Shown: positions 10,333 through 19,491 of the stretch, piece by piece
How positions within the stretch are numbered: the first letter of the stretch is position 1
Layout: each line of letters starts with the position of its first letter
Source: Botryllus schlosseri
Lineage: Eukaryota; Chordata; Ascidiacea; Stolidobranchia; Styelidae
DNA length: 26,048 bases
Reading direction: 5' to 3'
NCBI GenBank assembly: GCA_000444245.1
Contig: ATSW01099918.1
Coordinates: 1 to 26,048 of the forward strand
Program-made: the position numbers and the translations under genes
The notes under the pieces: model-generated
What the model was told of the DNA's origin: nothing
Seen by the model: only the letters and a program-made list of their open reading frames with translations
Databases searched by the model: none

Positions 10333-10820
10333 TTCAATACAAACTTACCTCGCACAAATCTGAGAAAAAGAAAGCAGATACAATCATTGCAAACACGAAA
10401 TATCGATCTTGAGAGCTATCTTGTATCGCAAAGTGGTGATATACGAAGTACAAACACACATTAGCATCTGTTTACCAAGCCAAGTTCCAGTATATATTAG
10501 TATCGATTACAATTAATCTTATGCCTAACAACCAGTGGGATGAGAAGGTGAGACATATGTCACATTCAAGAAATAAACACTTTGAATTACATCATTTGCT
10601 CATATCAATATGTATTACTATTGAAATGGGTGTCACGTTTACTCGTATATAACACACACACACTGTGAAAAAGATGGATTTGTGCAGACATTTTGGGGTT
10701 AAACTAAACTAGACTTATATTGACAGTGTCAATTTGACACTATATTGTGAGATTTGTGATGAAACCAAAACTCATTCCCTTGTAGAAGTGAAGATGATAA
10801 TAGTGTGTCCTGCATACAAC
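10333..10820. other. ORC2 upstream region
   Basis: This is the likely ORC2 promoter and 5' UTR. It contains a perfect 17-bp palindrome AGTGTCAATTTGACACT at 10725-10741 and a GAGGTAAGT donor-like motif about 14 bases before the ATG. No other gene is visible. Confidence 0.4.
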
Positions 10821-11265
10821 TAATCACGACAGCCTGAGGTTTATAGTCACTATCTCAGAGCATCTGTGCGATTGAATTCCTGCCCTGATTTTTCAATTTT
10901 GCGCCCAGCTACAGCTCCATACTCAACGACACTACACAATTTATCAGACTCCAAAGCATACATGGACCACCAGAAAATTTTCAGCCTTTATAAATTCGAT
11001 CAGAAAACACCAACATAGTTTTTTCCCGAATCAGACCAGAATTGTAGCTGAACAGGTTTTTCCAAATTAGATTAGAATTACTGAATTCAGAAACACTTCA
11101 AATCTATCTACCTAATCAGAATTTATTCTCCTAACAAATTAGATTACCGTCATTTCGCTCACAATTAGTCGAATTACACAACTCGAATTATCTAGTTGTC
11201 CAGGCCTGGTCCAAAGCACAACGCTACTGGGCTGATCGTAATAGATTCCAGGCTGCCTGATTGCG
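10821..11265. repeat. Dispersed MITE-like repeat (ATCACGACAGCCTG family)
   Basis: The left edge AATCACGACAGCCTG is roughly inverted at the right edge (CAGGCTGCCTGATTG). The interior contains TCCAAATTAGATTAGAATTAC and AATTATCTAGTTGTCCAGG. Both motifs recur in order at 17256-17600, beside the ATG9 stop codon. The LAGATTAG-like core (TAGATTAGAATT) is also the core of the minisatellite at 18922-19266. Boundaries are approximate. Confidence 0.5.
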
Positions 11266-11287
11266 TGTGGTGAAGGGATCAGCATTA

Positions 11288-11750
11288 GGGGTGTTCAAAA
11301 ATTAATTTTTTTCTCAAATTGTACTGGCTACTTGATAAAATTGTTAGGTTACCTAATTTAAGCCTACACACCAAATTTGGCTCAATTCCAGCCAGTAGCC
11401 GCGTTGCTACGGGAGAAGAAAGTTTCTTTTTATTATATGAAAAAATATTTCAAAATTTTCTGTTCACCCCATGAAAGTGTTAGGTTGTCTGTAGCAACGA
11501 TGTTCACCAAATTTGGATTCATTCCAGCCAGTAGAAGCGGAGTTATTGCCGTCGAAAAATTTGGATTTGAATAAACTAGTATTTACAGTGACCAATTCTT
11601 TAATTATTTATGATAGGTGTGCTCATCGTAAATACTATTTTATTCAAATCCAAATTTTTTGACGGCAATAACTCTGCTTCCACTGGCTGGAATTGAGCCA
11701 AACTTGGTGAACATCGTTTCTATAGAAAGAAGACATTTTTTAATCAGCCC
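11288..11750. mobile_element. Palindromic TA-target MITE, copy downstream of PMPCB
   Basis: It starts after TA with GGGGTGTTCAAAAATTA and continues with GGCTACTTGATAAAATTG and TTAGGTTACCTAATTTAAGC, as in the full copy at 13483. The inner arms flank a small loop near 11600: TTTGAATAAACTAGTATTTA against TAAATACTATTTTATTCAAA. The outer part of the right arm is missing. The right boundary is approximate. Confidence 0.75.
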
Positions 11751-11968
11751 CTGACTATGACTAAGTAATGGCGCGTTTGCAAATAATCGCAGTCACCCGT
11801 GAACTGAGCTTGGAAAATCTTACACCGCTGAAATCAACTCATCCCATCAACAACCCAAAACAATAATTACCAACATTTTCAAAGCATTTTGGAATATTCA
11901 GCTGAAACATTACAAATTTTAACCATAAATTGAATATCGAAGCATAAAATTCGCAATTCTCGAGACGT

Positions 11969-13384
11969 CTAACTGAAAATTCCAGAATAAGCCTGGTACA
12001 TTTTAGCTCTTATGTTCGTGTACATAGGCAAGGCTTCAGTCGGCCCGATGGCGGCCACAGCAGGATCTTGATCGTAAACGTATTTCAACATCGCGTCTTT
12101 CACGTCTTGCGCAGAAATAGCTTGAATGCGCATGGTCATTTCAGGCCACGGAATACGACGGCCGTAGCACAGCATTTGTCTGCCGATATCTTCACAAATC
12201 GGAGTGGTTCCGTCTAGCATGATAGCCATGTTGGTAAGTAAGGTGTTCTTGGCACGTTCTACTTCAAAATCACTGACTTGTCGGCACACACGCATCAACT
12301 CATCTTGAATTCGAATAGTACAATCGAAGACATTATCATTATCGGTGACGTAGTAAATACCCCACAATCCAGTATCGGTGTATAAGGTGTTGAACGACTG
12401 GTAGCTGACACACAGACCTTCATTAGCCATGCGTCTCATCAAAGGGTTCGGGAAGTTAGCTCCGTTGGTGGAAGACCGATCCCAAGCTCCAATAATCTGA
12501 TTAGCGACCATAAGAGGAATAGTGTCTGGGTTCTCCCATCCAACACCTTCAACAGCCAAAGCCACATGCACGAAAGGCATACTATCTTGACGATGGCGTA
12601 TCTCAGACCCTGTAAATCTACAAGGCATTAGACCATCAGCTCCAGCTTCCGATTGACTCGGTCCGCCAAAATACTGCTTTGCCAATTCGACAAGTTTATC
12701 ATGGTCCACGCCACCTGCGGCTGCAAGCACCATTGACGATGGCTTGTATCGATTTTTGATGTACGACACCAAATCATTGCGGTTGATTGACTTGATGTTT
12801 TCGCTGGGGCCTAAAATGGTCAGTCCGAGCGGTGTTCCTTGATATGCGGTAGCATGCAAATAGTCAAAAACGACTTCTTGCTGATTTTGTTCGATTTCTT
12901 CCATTTCGCGTAAAATAACACCGCGTTCGCGCTCAATTTCCGCTTCTCCAAGTGTGCTGTTTTGGATGATATCGGCCAAGATATCGACGGCTCTCGGAAG
13001 GTCTTTCGAAAAGGCTTTAGCATAGTACACGGTCTGCTCTCTCGAAGTGTAAGCGTTTAAATGAGCGCCCATATTCTCGACTTCCAGTTCGAGCTGCAAC
13101 TGCGTGCGATTTGATGTTCCTTTGAAAGCCATGTGTTCCAAAAAGTGAGCGGTCCCGTTGTTAGAGGCTGTCTCAAATCTGCTACCCGCGTCTATCCACA
13201 GCCCGACGGTGCACGTCGGCAAGTCGGAATCCTCGGTCGCGATACGAAATCCGTTCGGAAGAGTAGTTACTCGAGTCTCGGGAGTATTGACTTGTACGGC
13301 GGCCCTAGTGGCTTCGCCACGGGACGCGATACGTTGCACTTGTTTGGCGGTGCCGAACACGTTTCTTGCGATACGTGAATACAT
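11969..13384 (-). CDS. PMPCB: Mitochondrial processing peptidase subunit beta, intronless
   Basis: The 471-residue protein matches the family length (human 489). It is the catalytic subunit of the matrix heterodimer that removes presequences from imported proteins; in some organisms it also serves as a core protein of complex III. The zinc-binding inverted motif HFLEH is at residues 80-84 (ligands H80 and H84, base E83), and the third ligand is E160 in GVILREMEE, exactly 76 residues after H84 as in yeast. The N-terminal 30 residues are Arg-rich without acidic runs ([11 protein letters not shown]), fitting a mitochondrial presequence. The C-terminal peptidase-like domain includes [22 protein letters not shown] and [13 protein letters not shown] chose the ATG at 13384; the frame is open further upstream but has no earlier ATG. 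No intron interrupts it, whereas vertebrate PMPCB has many. It is flanked on both sides by the same palindromic MITE family. Confidence 0.97.
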   Translation of the reverse strand: MYSRIARNVFGTAKQVQRIASRGEATRAAVQVNTPETRVTTLPNGFRIATEDSDLPTCTVGLWIDAGSRFETASNNGTAHFLEHMAFKGTSNRTQLQLELEVENMGAHLNAYTSREQTVYYAKAFSKDLPRAVDILADIIQNSTLGEAEIERERGVILREMEEIEQNQQEVVFDYLHATAYQGTPLGLTILGPSENIKSINRNDLVSYIKNRYKPSSMVLAAAGGVDHDKLVELAKQYFGGPSQSEAGADGLMPCRFTGSEIRHRQDSMPFVHVALAVEGVGWENPDTIPLMVANQIIGAWDRSSTNGANFPNPLMRRMANEGLCVSYQSFNTLYTDTGLWGIYYVTDNDNVFDCTIRIQDELMRVCRQVSDFEVERAKNTLLTNMAIMLDGTTPICEDIGRQMLCYGRRIPWPEMTMRIQAISAQDVKDAMLKYVYDQDPAVAAIGPTEALPMYTNIRAKMYQAYSGIFS

Positions 13385-13482
13385 ATTTACGCTACTCAGC
13401 CCGCGAACCAGGTACGAATACAACTATAAAGATAAATTCGCTATATTATTTTGAGTTGGAATGACGGATGAACAATATAATA
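13385..13482 (-). promoter_or_regulatory. Short PMPCB upstream region
   Basis: Only about 98 bases separate the PMPCB start codon from the terminal TA of a 660-bp palindromic MITE. The 5' UTR and core promoter must therefore lie in this interval or within the MITE. No TATA box is evident at a standard distance. A CTGAG acceptor-like site lies 10 bases before the ATG. Confidence 0.3.
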
Positions 13483-14142
13483 TGGCTGTTCAAAAATGAC
13501 TTTTTCCCTCAAATTCTACTGGCTACTTGATAAAATGGTTAGGTTACCTAATTGAAGCCTGCATACCAAAATTTGGTTCAATTCCAACCAGTAGCCGCAT
13601 TGCTACAGAAGAAGAAATTTTTTTTTTATTGTATGAAAATGAATTTGAAAAGAATTCAAAATTTTCTGTTCGCCCCATGAAATTGTTTGGTTGCTTATAG
13701 AAACGATGCTCACCAAATTTGGCTCAATTCCAACCACTGGAAGCGGAGTTATTGCCGTCGAAAAATTTGGATTTGAATAAAATAGTATTTACGGTGACCA
13801 ACTCTGCAATTGTTTATTATAGTTGTGCCCACCGTAAATACTATTTTATTCGAACCCAAATTTTTTGACATCCATAACTCCGCTTTCGATGGTTGGAATT
13901 GAGCCAAATTTGGTGAGCATCGTTTCTATAGACAACCGAACAATTTCATGGGGTGAACAGAAAGTTTTGAAATTTTTGTTCATTTATTTTTATACAATAA
14001 ATTGAAACTTTCTTCTCCTGTAGCAATGCGGCTACCGGCTGGAATTGAACCAAAATTGGTGTGTAGGCTTAAATTAGGTAACCTAACAATTTTATCAAGT
14101 AGCCAGAACAATTTGAGAAAAAAAGTCATTTTTGAACACCCC
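13483..14142. mobile_element. Full-length palindromic (foldback) MITE with TA target, 660 bp
   Basis: The element is flanked by TA on both sides (13481-13482 and 14143-14144), the target used by Tc1/mariner elements. The left end is TGGCTGTTCAAAAATGAC and the right end is GTCATTTTTGAACACCCC. The two halves are near-complete inverted repeats of about 320 bp: TTAGGTTACCTAATT, CAATTCCAACCAGTAGCCGC, TGCTACAGAAGAAGAAA and TATTTACGGTGACC each have a mirrored partner. A short loop lies near 13798-13830. There is no transposase frame. Related copies lie at 7418, 11288, 19818, 20757 and 24787. Confidence 0.88.
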
Positions 14143-14144
14143 TA

Positions 14145-14490
14145 TTGGTCAGATAAAGTGGGCAGGGCATGTAAGCATGCATTTTGTAAATATATAATAG
14201 TAAGAGAAATTTCAAACGTAAAATACCTTTTCTAAATAATATATGCCTATTCGAGATTAACTTTTATCAAAATCAGCTAACTATAGTATATGCTAACAAA
14301 AGGAGTGTGCATAACCTAAAAATATTACATTAAGGCTCAAGCCTCCTGTTTGCCTCCATCATATTCGAATTGGAATTGTCATGACGGGGAGTTGTCGGGG
14401 ACATGATATTTGGTGATACGAGTGTTGACATAAAATGTTTTTTATCAATTCTCTGCTTTAGTTGCAGGTTGCAGACAGTGACGACATGCT
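14145..14490. other. Spacer with no recognised feature
   Basis: AT-rich sequence upstream of PMPCB beyond the palindromic element. I see nothing I can support. Confidence 0.4.
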
Positions 14491-15337
14491 TCACAAAAGT
14501 TCATCAATCTGTGCAACATTAATTACACAATGAAGCAACATTGGAATCACTGACTGACTTTCACTCACACATGCATCATTATTTACGGACCGGCTGACCC
14601 CAAACAGTGCTTTAACACCGGTAAATTTGCAGGCATATTGGGATTGATTGCCGACATCCGTTGCAATAAGTACGCTAACGATTACCGCACAGAAAACAAT
14701 TAACAAATATTATAAGCAAGTTGGTAATATATATATATTAATCAAAATGAATTGAGAACATGGCTATAATTTTGGTCTCGTAACGAACCATCATTACAAA
14801 TGTTGCTTTGCACAGGAGGGCGTTTTATCATACAAGTTATGCCAGAGAGCACTGGCCATTACGCCCATTAGCAATAACGGTTCCCAAATTTTTGTTTCAT
14901 AGTATTCCTTCCGCATTTGATTTGGAAATATGCATATATCAGCAGAGAAGATGATCATTTCGATAATCAATTTGTGTAAATATGTCGGAAGGATCGCATT
15001 CTGCAGGAGAAATCTCGTGACTGAATCATCTACACATAAATTACACATGAAAAGATTCTTTGAAAAACTTAACAAGCAAATATATAAGAAAACAGCTGGA
15101 TGATCTATACGCAGTAGCACATAGCATTACAGTAATAAGAGTAACGTATTATAATTCTTCCGGGGTCCACCAGCATTCACGAAAACATTTGCTTACTATA
15201 CATTCAAGGCTAACACCATCGGTATATGAATTCCGAGTCCAACTCTGACTTTGCTCACGTTCGTCATTGAACGTTCTCTTATCCGGATTTAATACCATGA
15301 CCGGACATTCATTGCCACCGATTCGGCTTCGAGCCAT
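14491..15337 (-). other. Three adjacent minus-strand open segments, possible unrecognised small gene
   Basis: Three short frames follow one another. The first, at 15337-15149, begins MARSRIGGNECPVMVLNPDK and is GC-richer than its surroundings, with a GTAAGC donor-like site inside. The second, at 15120-14794, contains a good acceptor (TTTCTCCTGCAG before 15000) and a hydrophobic tail (EPLLLMGVMASALW). The third, at 14706-14491, starts MLIVFCAVIVSVLIATDVG, which resembles a signal peptide, and holds three later cysteines. I recognise none of them and cannot join them with confidence. They may be exons of a fast-evolving secreted-protein gene, or chance open stretches. Confidence 0.15.
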
Positions 15338-15469
15338 AACTGTACTAAGCTATGCAAACAGCGTTTGCCGAACACCGATATGAAACGTCCAGGGATCTGT
15401 AGACTCTATATATCCCCGTACGAATCACTTATTTAGCAATTTGGGTCCATAGCGTACACCCATAACAAT

Positions 15470-15535
15470 TCAAATGCTTGCTTGATATCGAATATTTTCT
15501 GCTGATACTCGTCAGGGGTAACCGTCAGAAATACA
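15470..15535. repeat. Fragment of the GGCTGACACTCGTCAGGGG foldback family
   Basis: ATATTTTCTGCTGATACTCG followed by TCAGGGGTAACCGTCAG matches the terminal arm of the element at 25730-26046. Only one arm is present. Confidence 0.6.
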
Positions 15536-15557
15536 GATATGCAAATGTGAATACGTG

Positions 15558-15662
15558 AATTGCTATTGTATAACATGGATATTAGAAAAAGATTGAGATC
15601 AAACATTGATATGTAAATTGCTATTGTATAACATGGATATTAGAAAAAGAATGAGATCAAAC
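15558..15662 (+). repeat. Tandem duplication, 47-bp unit with 58-bp period
   Basis: AATTGCTATTGTATAACATG through GAGATCAAAC occurs at 15558-15604 and again at 15616-15662 with one base difference, separated by 11 bases. This is a recent local duplication. Confidence 0.85.
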
Positions 15663-15874
15663 TTGACTTTGCGCCGTTGGATATCAAGTTTGCTAATTTC
15701 GTACGTATTGGCCTGTTATTTAAAAAAATTCTGCGACCCAGTGTGCATGCCAAATCCACCCACATTCCTGGCGCGGGGGTAAGTGATGTAGCATTGCGTT
15801 CAATGACGCTTTGGGGTAAGATTCCGACTCCGGTATGGAATTCGAAAGGTATTTATCCATATTCTAATATATAG

Positions 15875-16186
15875 GCTCCTCATTGCCAAACAGTTCCATT
15901 GTGGTAACTGTCCAATTTAAATTTTCACGAGGAAAATGGATTTCGATTCTAGAAACTTCGACTTTTATGCGCATACTGTCCTTCATGGTGCACTCAATCG
16001 CACCTACCTTCATCAATTCTCATATTCCGCGAGCGGACATCGTCATCCGCTCTATCTCATATGTAGCCAGAAGCAAACCAACTTTTTATACTAGCATTGA
16101 AAGAATGCTTACTTCTTCACGTCTTCTCGTCACTTCTACGTTATTACTGTCCCTAATCATGCTACGATTTGATCATGACCTGAAAG
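15875..16186 (+). CDS. Possible internal exon, unassigned
   Basis: This 312-base stretch is open in one frame from an acceptor-like TATATAG (ending 15874) to a donor-like AAAG/GTACAT (16187). It would encode about 103 codons, including WISILETSTFMRILSFMVH, IPRADIVIRSISYVARSK and a hydrophobic LLVTSTLLLSLIMLRF. A second frame starting with ATG at 15937 also stays open for about 50 codons (MDFDSRNFDFYAHTV). A GGGGTAAGT donor-like site lies upstream at 15778. I recognise no family. It overlaps the region just beyond the ATG9 3' end on the other strand. Confidence 0.15.
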
Positions 16187-16239
16187 GTACATAATTATTA
16201 CACAGTGATGGTCATGGCCAACAGATGCTTTTTCACACA

Positions 16240-16245
16240 TTTATT
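16240..16245 (-). terminator. Probable ATG9 polyadenylation signal
   Basis: TTTATT on plus is AATAAA on minus, about 1.36 kb after the ATG9 stop. It is the first canonical signal I find downstream on that strand, and minus-strand TGTG-containing sequence follows. The implied 3' UTR is long. Confidence 0.4.
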
Positions 16246-17602
16246 TGAAGGCATAAACAGCGAAGCTGATTTCAATAAAGCGACGCTCACAAATACGTTC
16301 CAGAAATATAAGTTCTAGAAATGAAGATCCATCACAGTCGCATACTGAAAGAATAATGGGTGTGCCGGCATAAATACATACAGAAATACAAATCAAACAC
16401 TTCCACATATAAGATAAAAGAAGTTACATTTCACGGCAGACATTGACTTTGATAACATTGAATTACAAGTTACATATAACTGGAGACAAAGCCTAATAAC
16501 TGGAGATAAATCCTATTAAGTCAGGGGTCGACCAGGGCCAATAAAATAGTTTACCTAAAAGCTTGAACTGAGTTAACACACCACAGATTCAAGATCAACA
16601 AATGGTACGGTAAAAGTGCCCATCAGTCACAATTCCATTGAACGCATCAAAAAACCGACAATCCTGTTTAAATTAGCTTTGTAAGCAAGAGCATACAATG
16701 CAAAATAGCTGAATTGCACTGTACTGACTTATCAATGAACAATCAAGAGGTAAAAGATAATAAGAGGTGCAAATCACAAGTGATCAATCACGTCCAGTAC
16801 CACTGCCACAATCACATACAAGGCAATGGTCCACGCAAGCTTGACAAATTTTTTTTTGCGAAATAAATTAAATGGCCGAGACAGAATCGCCATAAAATTT
16901 CAATTCACGAACAATTTCGGAAACCGAGTAAATTAAAAGAAGCATTCAGCATGACGCTGGAAACGTAGCATAAGCACTACCATGTTTTTCAGAAATATTT
17001 GTTTTAAATTTAGAGTTTAGTCCAAATATATTATACTCTAGCAGTAAAATTTGCAGAGAAACAAAAATTCAAATGTGCATGTACGTAATTTTCGCTGCGT
17101 GTGTCATCTAATAAAGCGTTCATTTGAGATGAATTGAAAATTGGCTAGGCAAATACACTAGATTTGTATTACATCATGGCCGTAAAAATCATTCCATACA
17201 TCATTAATTTGTAATGGAGTCACAGCCTTTCAGGGACGAACAACAGACACAAATTATCACGACAGCTTGCTCGAACACATTACAAGCACTTGTATCCACC
17301 AAGAGTTGCACAACAGCTATTCCTAATTAGATTAGAATTGCTAAATTAAATTAAATCCCGAGTTCAATCTTATAAGCAAGAGCATGGCAAACGCCTGGCT
17401 CGTTTTGCGCTATATAGTTCTCCTGTAGCATACTCGGGATATCCAGAATTCAGATCAGAAGTAAAATGAGAGACTAGAAACATTCCACGCTTAGATTCGA
17501 ATACTAGGATTTTGCTTCAATTAGTTGAGCTAGACCGCTAGAATTATCCAGCTGTCCACGTCTGATCCGTGCTGGACTACACACAGAACCACTGAAGCTA
17601 GA
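16246..17602 (-). other. Probable ATG9 3' UTR
   Basis: No coding sequence is visible. The region holds a small imperfect duplication (ATAACTGGAGACAAAGCCTA and its neighbour at about 16475-16520). At its upstream end it holds a copy of the ATCACGACAGC repeat (17256-17600). Confidence 0.4.
17256..17600. repeat. Second copy of the ATCACGACAGC dispersed repeat
   Basis: It shares, in order, ATCACGACAGCTTG, CCTAATTAGATTAGAATTGC and GAATTATCCAGCTGTCCACG with the copy at 10821-11265. Its right edge lies within a few bases of the ATG9 stop codon, so the element appears to have inserted into or become part of the 3' UTR. Confidence 0.5.
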
Positions 17603-17701
17603 TTACAACGGAGGAGGTTGATATCGATCGTCATCCAAGCCTTGTTCGTCGTACGAGGGGGGAAATCCGAGTGATGGTAAATCCTCAAGTACCGGCGAAC
17701 T
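17603..17701 (-). CDS. ATG9: ATG9 last exon in window (C-terminal 32 residues)
   Basis: The acceptor is TTTCCCTCGTCAG before 17701, and the exon enters in phase 0 after the preceding exon. It encodes SSPVLEDLPSLGFPPSYDEQ and a tail ending DRYQPPPL, then TAA at 17605-17603. The tail contains a PPSY motif (PPxY class, recognised by WW domains of, for example, NEDD4-type ubiquitin ligases) and a terminal PPPL. Short acidic-proline tails are common in ATG9, but I cannot say that this motif is conserved. Confidence 0.8.
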   Translation of the reverse strand, partial: SSPVLEDLPSLGFPPSYDEQGLDDDRYQPPPL

Positions 17702-17740
17702 CTGACGAGGGAAAAGAATTTTTAATCAGTACGTTTTGAA

Positions 17741-18066
17741 CAGGGCTGTAGTGACTCGAACCAAGTCATATGACTCGAGACTAAGACAGGCATTGTAACT
17801 TCGAATAGTGAAGTCACCTCATGATTGGTATTTCGTCTATCAGTCCTGACACTTTGAAAATAGGGCCAGAAAGTGTTAAGACTTAGGAAAATTACGATAT
17901 TAGGAATGCCAAGCCATTCTACATCACTCGAGTTGAAAAAAGTGAGTCGAACCGGGTTGATATTGACTTGGACTCGGATTCGAGTCAAAACACTGTGACT
18001 TGGACTCGACCCTCTACTCACTGACTTCGACTTGACTCGGAGCCTTGCGACTTGGTTACGACCCCG
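17741..18066. mobile_element. TGACTCGAGTCA-rich MITE in the last ATG9 intron
   Basis: It begins CAGGGCTGTAGTGACTCG and ends GCGACTTGGTTACGACCCC. The interior (TTTCGTCTATCAGTCCTGAC, then AGGGCCAGAAAGTG) matches the copy at 23832-24407. Flanking 8-mers GTTTTGAA and GTTTTCAG agree at 6 of 8 positions, compatible with a decayed hAT target duplication. Confidence 0.7.
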
Positions 18067-18280
18067 GTTTTCAGCTCGTGCAAATAGTAAATTTTGCGTG
18101 CCCGCGAACTTTCGTCTGATTTACAGGTTGCCCACATTAGGTATTACATTTCTAATGCCAAACTCAGCAAGTGCCTAACGCACTGGTAACCGATTTACAT
18201 CGCAGGCCATATCGATTCAGCAATTAATCCAAACGCAGGTGAAATATTTATGAACGGGATTTTAGACATCAAAGTCTTAC

Positions 18281-18718
18281 CTCAAGATTAGTTGATAGGC
18301 GGAGATCAGGAATTGCGTCTATACCAGGCCCGGCGCCCGGTGATTCATGAACTGCATTTAAATCAGGGTTTTGCAACCTCTTATCCTCATGCGTCGCAGC
18401 GAGATCATTATTAAAATGCGTCTCTGCGCTAAACCTATGCTGAGCCTGATTGTTCGCAGTCCGAAAATCTTCCTCGTGAAAAGAAAGGTAAGTGTGGCCC
18501 CGGTTTGGGTTAAAATTCCCGGAATTGGACGATTCCAAAAGCGGCTGCCTCGGATTTGGCATGGTAGCGCGCCGGGCACTGTCTCGGTCCGAGGCTCTGT
18601 ACAGGATATCGCGAGAAGAGGATGCTCTGTCGTCACGGAAACTACCAGAGTTAGCGTTCTCTCCTACTGGCTCCCAATTTGAGGCTCGGTCTTCGGTTAT
18701 TAATTTGTTGTGGTAAAG
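18281..18718 (-). CDS. ATG9: ATG9 exon: disordered C-terminal region, 146 codons
   Basis: The exon is bounded by ATTACAG at the acceptor (exon starts 18718) and GAG/GTAAGA at the donor (ends 18281). It is exactly 438 bases, phase 0 at both ends. It continues from the conserved SALYMHE of the preceding exon with LYHNKLITEDRASNW. The rest is polar and low-complexity, with many Ser, Asn, Arg and Asp residues (SFRDDRASSSRDILYRASDR, then FNPNRGHTYLSF), typical of the unstructured cytosolic tail of ATG9, which differs greatly between species. Human ATG9A also has a Ser-rich tail after ALYMHQL. Coding status is supported by the precise splice sites and open frame. Confidence 0.85.
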
Positions 18719-18921
18719 CTGTAATTAGAAAAATATTATAAATAAAAGTAACATAATAACGGTACGATAAGTAAAATAAAAGATACAGCATTCAACTATT
18801 TGAAGAGCTTCCTGGAGGCGCAGAACTGCAATACACAATTGAAACATATATTGATATTGAAATGAACGCGAATATTTGTAAATATATATGAAAATGCTGC
18901 AGAACTTGAGAAACGAGCTCA

Positions 18922-19266
18922 TTAATACTAACTCTAATCTGATTTGGAAAAAACTGCAGCTATAATTCTAATTCTAATCTAATTTGGAAAAAACCGTAGC
19001 TATAATTCTAATTAGAATCTAATTTGGGAAAAACCGTAGCTATAATTCTAATTCTAGTACAATTTGGAAAAAAACTGTGGCTATAATTCTAATTCTAATC
19101 TAATTTGGAAAAAAACCGTAGCTATAACTCTAATTTCAATCTAATTCGGGAGTAACCGCGTAGCTATCGGAATACTGCTAGTCTGATTTGGAAAATGAAC
19201 TTTGTGGCTGTAATTCTAATTCTAATCTAATTTGGAAAAGTACGGTAGCTATAATTCTAATTTCAA
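18922..19266. repeat. Minisatellite with ~40-bp unit in an ATG9 intron
   Basis: About eight imperfect tandem units of the form GCTATAATTCTAATTCTAAT followed by CTAATTTGGAAAAAACCGTA occur here. Units vary by small substitutions and length changes. The core (AATTCTAATCTAATTTGGAAA, reverse TTTCCAAATTAGATTAGAATT) is also found as single copies at 11058-11090, 17325-17345 and 25610-25640, so the array probably grew from part of a dispersed repeat. Confidence 0.85.
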
Positions 19267-19491
19267 TCAAATCAACGAGAGATACTTTCCAACATTCTCG
19301 GGTAGAAAGTGTCTGTCCTTACTGAGTAGCTTGCCGAGAATGGAGAAATAACGTGCGACAGCAGCAGTTGTTGGCTGGCAACACTCAAGTTGTGCGTACA
19401 CTGCTGGTGATAAACCGTGTTGCTTCATTCTGACAATGTTGTCTACATCACTATTTTTCATCATGCGCTTCCTGATATAAGAATAACGCAA
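19267..19491 (-). mobile_element. hAT transposase C-terminal (dimerisation) segment, open frame
   Basis: An open frame of about 75 residues runs on the minus strand, ending TTTGATTG-side at 19267. Its second half, QPTTAAVARYFSILGKLLSK followed by DRHFLPENVGKYL, matches the hAT C-terminal dimerisation pattern (P-T-S/T-x-x-x-E-R-x-F-S, a short variable stretch, R-x-x-L-x-x-x-N-x-x-x-x-L). The highly conserved Glu of ER is Ala here. No N-terminal zinc finger or catalytic part lies upstream: the ATG9 exon donor is only 27 bases away. It lies in the sense orientation of ATG9 within its intron and ends at the minisatellite. It is probably a fragment of a hAT element or of a hAT-derived gene. Confidence 0.65.

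Noticed and set aside
13385-13423. Upstream extension of PMPCB by 13 codons
   Set aside because: There is no ATG in the extension. The first ATG at 13384 gives a suitable mitochondrial presequence.
13133-13454. Plus-strand frames opposite the start of PMPCB
   Set aside because: They are antisense shadows of a strongly conserved coding region.
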